This document shows positions 40,999 through 42,499 of a DNA stretch of 42,499 bases, one piece after another (position 1 is the first letter of the stretch; the number at the start of each line of letters is the position of its first letter). A program made the position numbers and the translations under genes. The notes under the pieces are model-generated. The model saw only the letters and a list, made by a program, of their open reading frames with translations. It had not been told where the DNA came from and made no database searches. Source of the stretch: Parvularcula sp. BBD 1991-13 (GTDB lineage: Bacteria; Pseudomonadota; Alphaproteobacteria; Caulobacterales; Parvularculaceae); assembly GCA_001657385.1 (NCBI GenBank), contig LYSZ01000014.1, positions 1-42,499 of the forward strand, written 5' to 3'.

Positions 40999-41603
40999 TA
41001 GAAGACTTCATCGGCGACGAAACGGTGTTCGTCGCCTACGCCCTTGCCTTGGCCGCCACAATCACGGCGGCCATTTTTTCGCGCGATCGCATGTTGCGTT
41101 TCGCCATCACGGTCATCGTCATTTCCTGGTTCATCACGCGCTTCTGGCGCATGACCGGATGGTCGATGGGGCTCGGCAACCTGATCCTCGATGTCGCCCT
41201 GATCTGCACGTTCTATCTTGCATGGAAGAACGCGAAGAAATCAGTCCGCACAACGAGGGACGGCCGCCGGTACCTTCATCAACCGCACAACCGCGTTTTT
41301 GCGCGTCACCTTTTTTTCATCCATTGGTTGTTCATTGGCTTGCATTTCCTCGTTGAGCTGAAATGGATCAACCTCTCAGGCGTCTATTTCGGCATGGAAC
41401 GCGACGAGGAATACGGCTACGCTTTTTGGCGTAACCGGATTTTCGACCTGACTTGGTTGTATGTCTTTATAATCAGTATGCTGCGAATTATCAGCCGGCG
41501 CTCGATGCGTTTTCAAAAGCGCATCCTCGAAAGCGTGCGCAGGAAATACAACCCAGACAAGAAAAATAGAGATGCTGCGTCCGCGCAGCCTGTGGAAAAC
41601 TGA
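40995..41603 (+). CDS. Five-helix membrane protein (accessory)
   Basis: The product is about 202 residues from TTG 40995, which overlaps the stop of the upstream gene (TTGA); an ATG at 40929 lies inside that gene. Five hydrophobic segments are visible (about 10-30, 36-52, 56-74, 103-120 and 150-170), with a basic C-terminus. No family recognised. Membrane accessory proteins of lysogens often block superinfection, but nothing specific supports it here. Confidence 0.62.
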   Translation: MIEDFIGDETVFVAYALALAATITAAIFSRDRMLRFAITVIVISWFITRFWRMTGWSMGLGNLILDVALICTFYLAWKNAKKSVRTTRDGRRYLHQPHNRVFARHLFFIHWLFIGLHFLVELKWINLSGVYFGMERDEEYGYAFWRNRIFDLTWLYVFIISMLRIISRRSMRFQKRILESVRRKYNPDKKNRDAASAQPVEN

Positions 41604-41617
41604 CCCGTAGGAATGTT

Positions 41618-41646
41618 TTGATCGTTCTTTAAATCCATTCTAGTTT
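41618..41646 (+). promoter_or_regulatory. Sigma70-type promoter for the last accessory gene
   Basis: TTGATC (41618-41623) and TAGTTT (41641-41646) are separated by 17 bases. The start of transcription would fall inside the palindrome at 41649-41662. This promoter would allow expression from the prophage independent of the upstream genes. Confidence 0.55.
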
Positions 41647-41648
41647 TA

Positions 41649-41662
41649 TTACGCTGGCGTAA
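41649..41662. promoter_or_regulatory. TTACGC-TG-GCGTAA operator-like palindrome
   Basis: A perfect 6-bp inverted repeat with a 2-base spacer overlaps the predicted transcription start of the 41691 gene. It is a likely repressor site. Confidence 0.6.
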
Positions 41663-41690
41663 CAGTAAAACTCGAAGGAAGCGGGGTTCC

Positions 41691-41966
41691 ATGAGTCGCG
41701 ATTATGACGATTTACCGACATTGCCGGATAACCTTCTGCTGGCGATCCTGGAAGGAGACACAGAACCCACAGACGAGCAGATTGCGCTCATTATGGAAGC
41801 CCAGATCATCGACGCCTACAATTTGGGTCGCATGAGCGGCGAGAAGCGAGCGGCAAATCTCGGGTTCAGGAATAAGTTCATGGACGCCATCGCCAAGCTC
41901 ATCGATAGCTGGATCGCCGACGCCACGGCCCGCGCCAAGGCGAAAAACAACAGGAACGCAGCATAA
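41691..41966 (+). CDS. Unknown small accessory protein
   Basis: The product is 91 residues from ATG 41691, with a GGAAG site. It is acidic at the N-terminus (DYDDLPTLPDNLL) and basic at the C-terminus (RAKAKNNRNAA), helical and soluble. No family recognised. It has its own promoter and operator and is the last gene before the tRNA. Confidence 0.6.
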   Translation: MSRDYDDLPTLPDNLLLAILEGDTEPTDEQIALIMEAQIIDAYNLGRMSGEKRAANLGFRNKFMDAIAKLIDSWIADATARAKAKNNRNAA

Positions 41967-41980
41967 TACAACACGCAAAA

Positions 41981-42050
41981 AAGAACAAAGGTCGCACGTG
42001 CGACCTTCGCACAAGGGTCGTACATGGTCGCACGGTCTTGTTTTGTTCTT
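41981..42050 (-). terminator. Nested inverted repeats between prophage and tRNA
   Basis: AAGGTCGCACGTGCGACCTT (41988-42007) is a perfect 20-bp palindrome. Around it AAGAACAAA (41981-41989) is mirrored by TTTGTTCTT (42042-42050). On the minus strand the palindrome is followed by a U-rich stretch (TTTGTTCTTTTTT), so it should terminate transcription entering the prophage from the tRNA/TonB side. It may also be part of the attachment region. Confidence 0.55.
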
Positions 42051-42200
42051 GTTCAGAAAGGCTCATTTTTTAGCGGCGGAGAACAGGCGCGGAAGCGCTT
42101 TTGATATGGCCATAAGCCCCTACGGTCATGCAATCCCAACACTTTTGCCGAATAAGACGGTTTTGCCCGCTGGCGAATTTGGCTATGGTCGCTTTTCAGC

Positions 42201-42277
42201 GTCCCCGTAGCTCAGCAGGATAGAGCATCAGATTCCTAATCTGAGGGTCACAGGTTCGAATCCTGTCGGGGACGCCA
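42201..42277 (+). tRNA. tRNA-Arg (anticodon CCT)
   Basis: The 77-base gene folds canonically: acceptor GTCCCCG with CGGGGAC, D-arm GCTC/GAGC, anticodon stem TCAGA/TCTGA with loop TTCCTAA, T-arm ACAGG/CCTGT with loop TTCGAAT, discriminator G and encoded CCA. The anticodon CCT reads AGG. A promoter-like TTGCCC and TATGGT lies just upstream. The prophage lies on its 5' side, unusual for integration into the 3' end of a tRNA. Confidence 0.97.
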
Positions 42278-42336
42278 GCTAATCCACCCGAAAATCCGCC
42301 GGCATGTCCTTTGACGCCGTCAGCTTGGCGAGCCGT

Positions 42337-42499
42337 TCAGAACCCTGCGCGGATCTCGGCGCCAATGAGGCGGCGCCGGTTGACGGCGCCCAGCGCGAAG
42401 GCGCGGGCGTTGTCCGGCGGGCCGAAGAAATTGTCGTAGAAAAAAGCGTCGGTCACGTTGTCGGCGAAGACGTAGAGCCCAACCTTGCCGGCCTCGATC
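42337..42499 (-). CDS. TonB-dependent receptor, C-terminal end (runs off the right edge)
   Basis: The last 54 codons of a minus-strand gene are visible. They encode a beta-barrel end (KVGLYVFADNVTDAFFYDN, then RRLIGAEIRAGF) with the closing Phe of outer-membrane barrels and the DNVTD motif of TonB receptors. It is not the same gene as at 1-1344, because that gene's 5' end is in the window. It is a host gene. Confidence 0.85.
   Translation of the reverse strand, partial: IEAGKVGLYVFADNVTDAFFYDNFFGPPDNARAFALGAVNRRRLIGAEIRAGF

Larger units (their letters stand above)
1698..42000. mobile_element. Temperate T7-like podovirus prophage (about 40 kb, approximate ends)
   Basis: The stretch holds a full complement of podovirus genes: terminase, portal, scaffold, capsid, tail tubular proteins, internal virion proteins, tail fibre, lysis genes, primase-helicase, repressor, excisionase-like protein and tyrosine integrase. 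It is flanked by bacterial TonB-receptor genes and a tRNA-Arg. The size fits temperate T7-like phages. The exact ends are not known: the left end lies between the receptor start at 1344 and the first phage-like genes, and the right end lies between the last accessory gene (41966) and the tRNA (42201). I found no convincing direct repeat joining the two ends. All structural genes appear intact, so the prophage may be functional. Confidence 0.9.

Overview
The window is a nearly complete temperate podovirus (T7-like virion architecture) integrated in the chromosome of a GC-rich alphaproteobacterium. The host assignment rests on high GC, ParB/GcrA-type signals and two TonB-dependent receptor genes at the edges, as in Caulobacterales- or Parvularcula-like bacteria; it is an inference. 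The prophage fills roughly 1.7-42.0 kb. At the left edge is the N-terminal part of one TonB receptor (minus strand). At the right edge are an intact tRNA-Arg(CCT) and the C-terminal end of a second TonB receptor. I could not identify the attachment-site repeat.

Layout from left to right. 1.7-3.1 kb: a small unknown gene divergent from two tandemly duplicated HTH regulators. 3.1-29.9 kb, all minus strand and tightly overlapped: the late module. Read in the direction of transcription it runs small terminase, a small gene, large terminase, T7 gp8-like portal, Bbp19-like protein, scaffold, capsid, tail tubular proteins A and B, a gp13-like acetyltransferase-fold protein, four to five internal virion proteins (one with a ddrB/ParB-like domain), T7-type tail fibre, a small protein, a fibre-DUF1800 fusion, DUF1501, DUF5675, holin and an overlapping inner/outer spanin pair. 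29.9-30.5 kb: a divergent regulatory region. 30.5-32.6 kb (plus): two DNA-methyltransferase-like genes and two small genes. 32.7-37.9 kb (mostly minus): the early/replication operon with HTH protein, small membrane protein, DnaA-like protein, CHC2/Toprim primase, D5-like helicase and GcrA-like protein. 38.0-40.5 kb (plus): repressor, a canonical parS site, excisionase-like protein and tyrosine integrase. 40.5-42.0 kb: three accessory genes.

No phage RNA polymerase, DNA polymerase or recognisable classical endolysin is visible, so the phage presumably uses host transcription and replication enzymes.

The strongest unusual signals are four. (1) A 245-bp dyad-symmetric element centred on 30169: two inverted triplets of 9-bp iterons, two further pairs of mirrored blocks, and a central alternating purine-pyrimidine tract; a strong origin or master-control candidate. 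(2) DUF1800 and DUF1501, normally a chromosomal exported pair, embedded in the tail-fibre module, with DUF1800 fused to a phage fibre carrier domain and neither carrying a signal peptide. (3) A perfect 16-bp chromosomal parS palindrome directly after the repressor stop codon. (4) A 42-residue membrane protein and several RNA/DNA control structures, including a hairpin that hides a ribosome-binding site. Domain calls are by eye; no searches were run.
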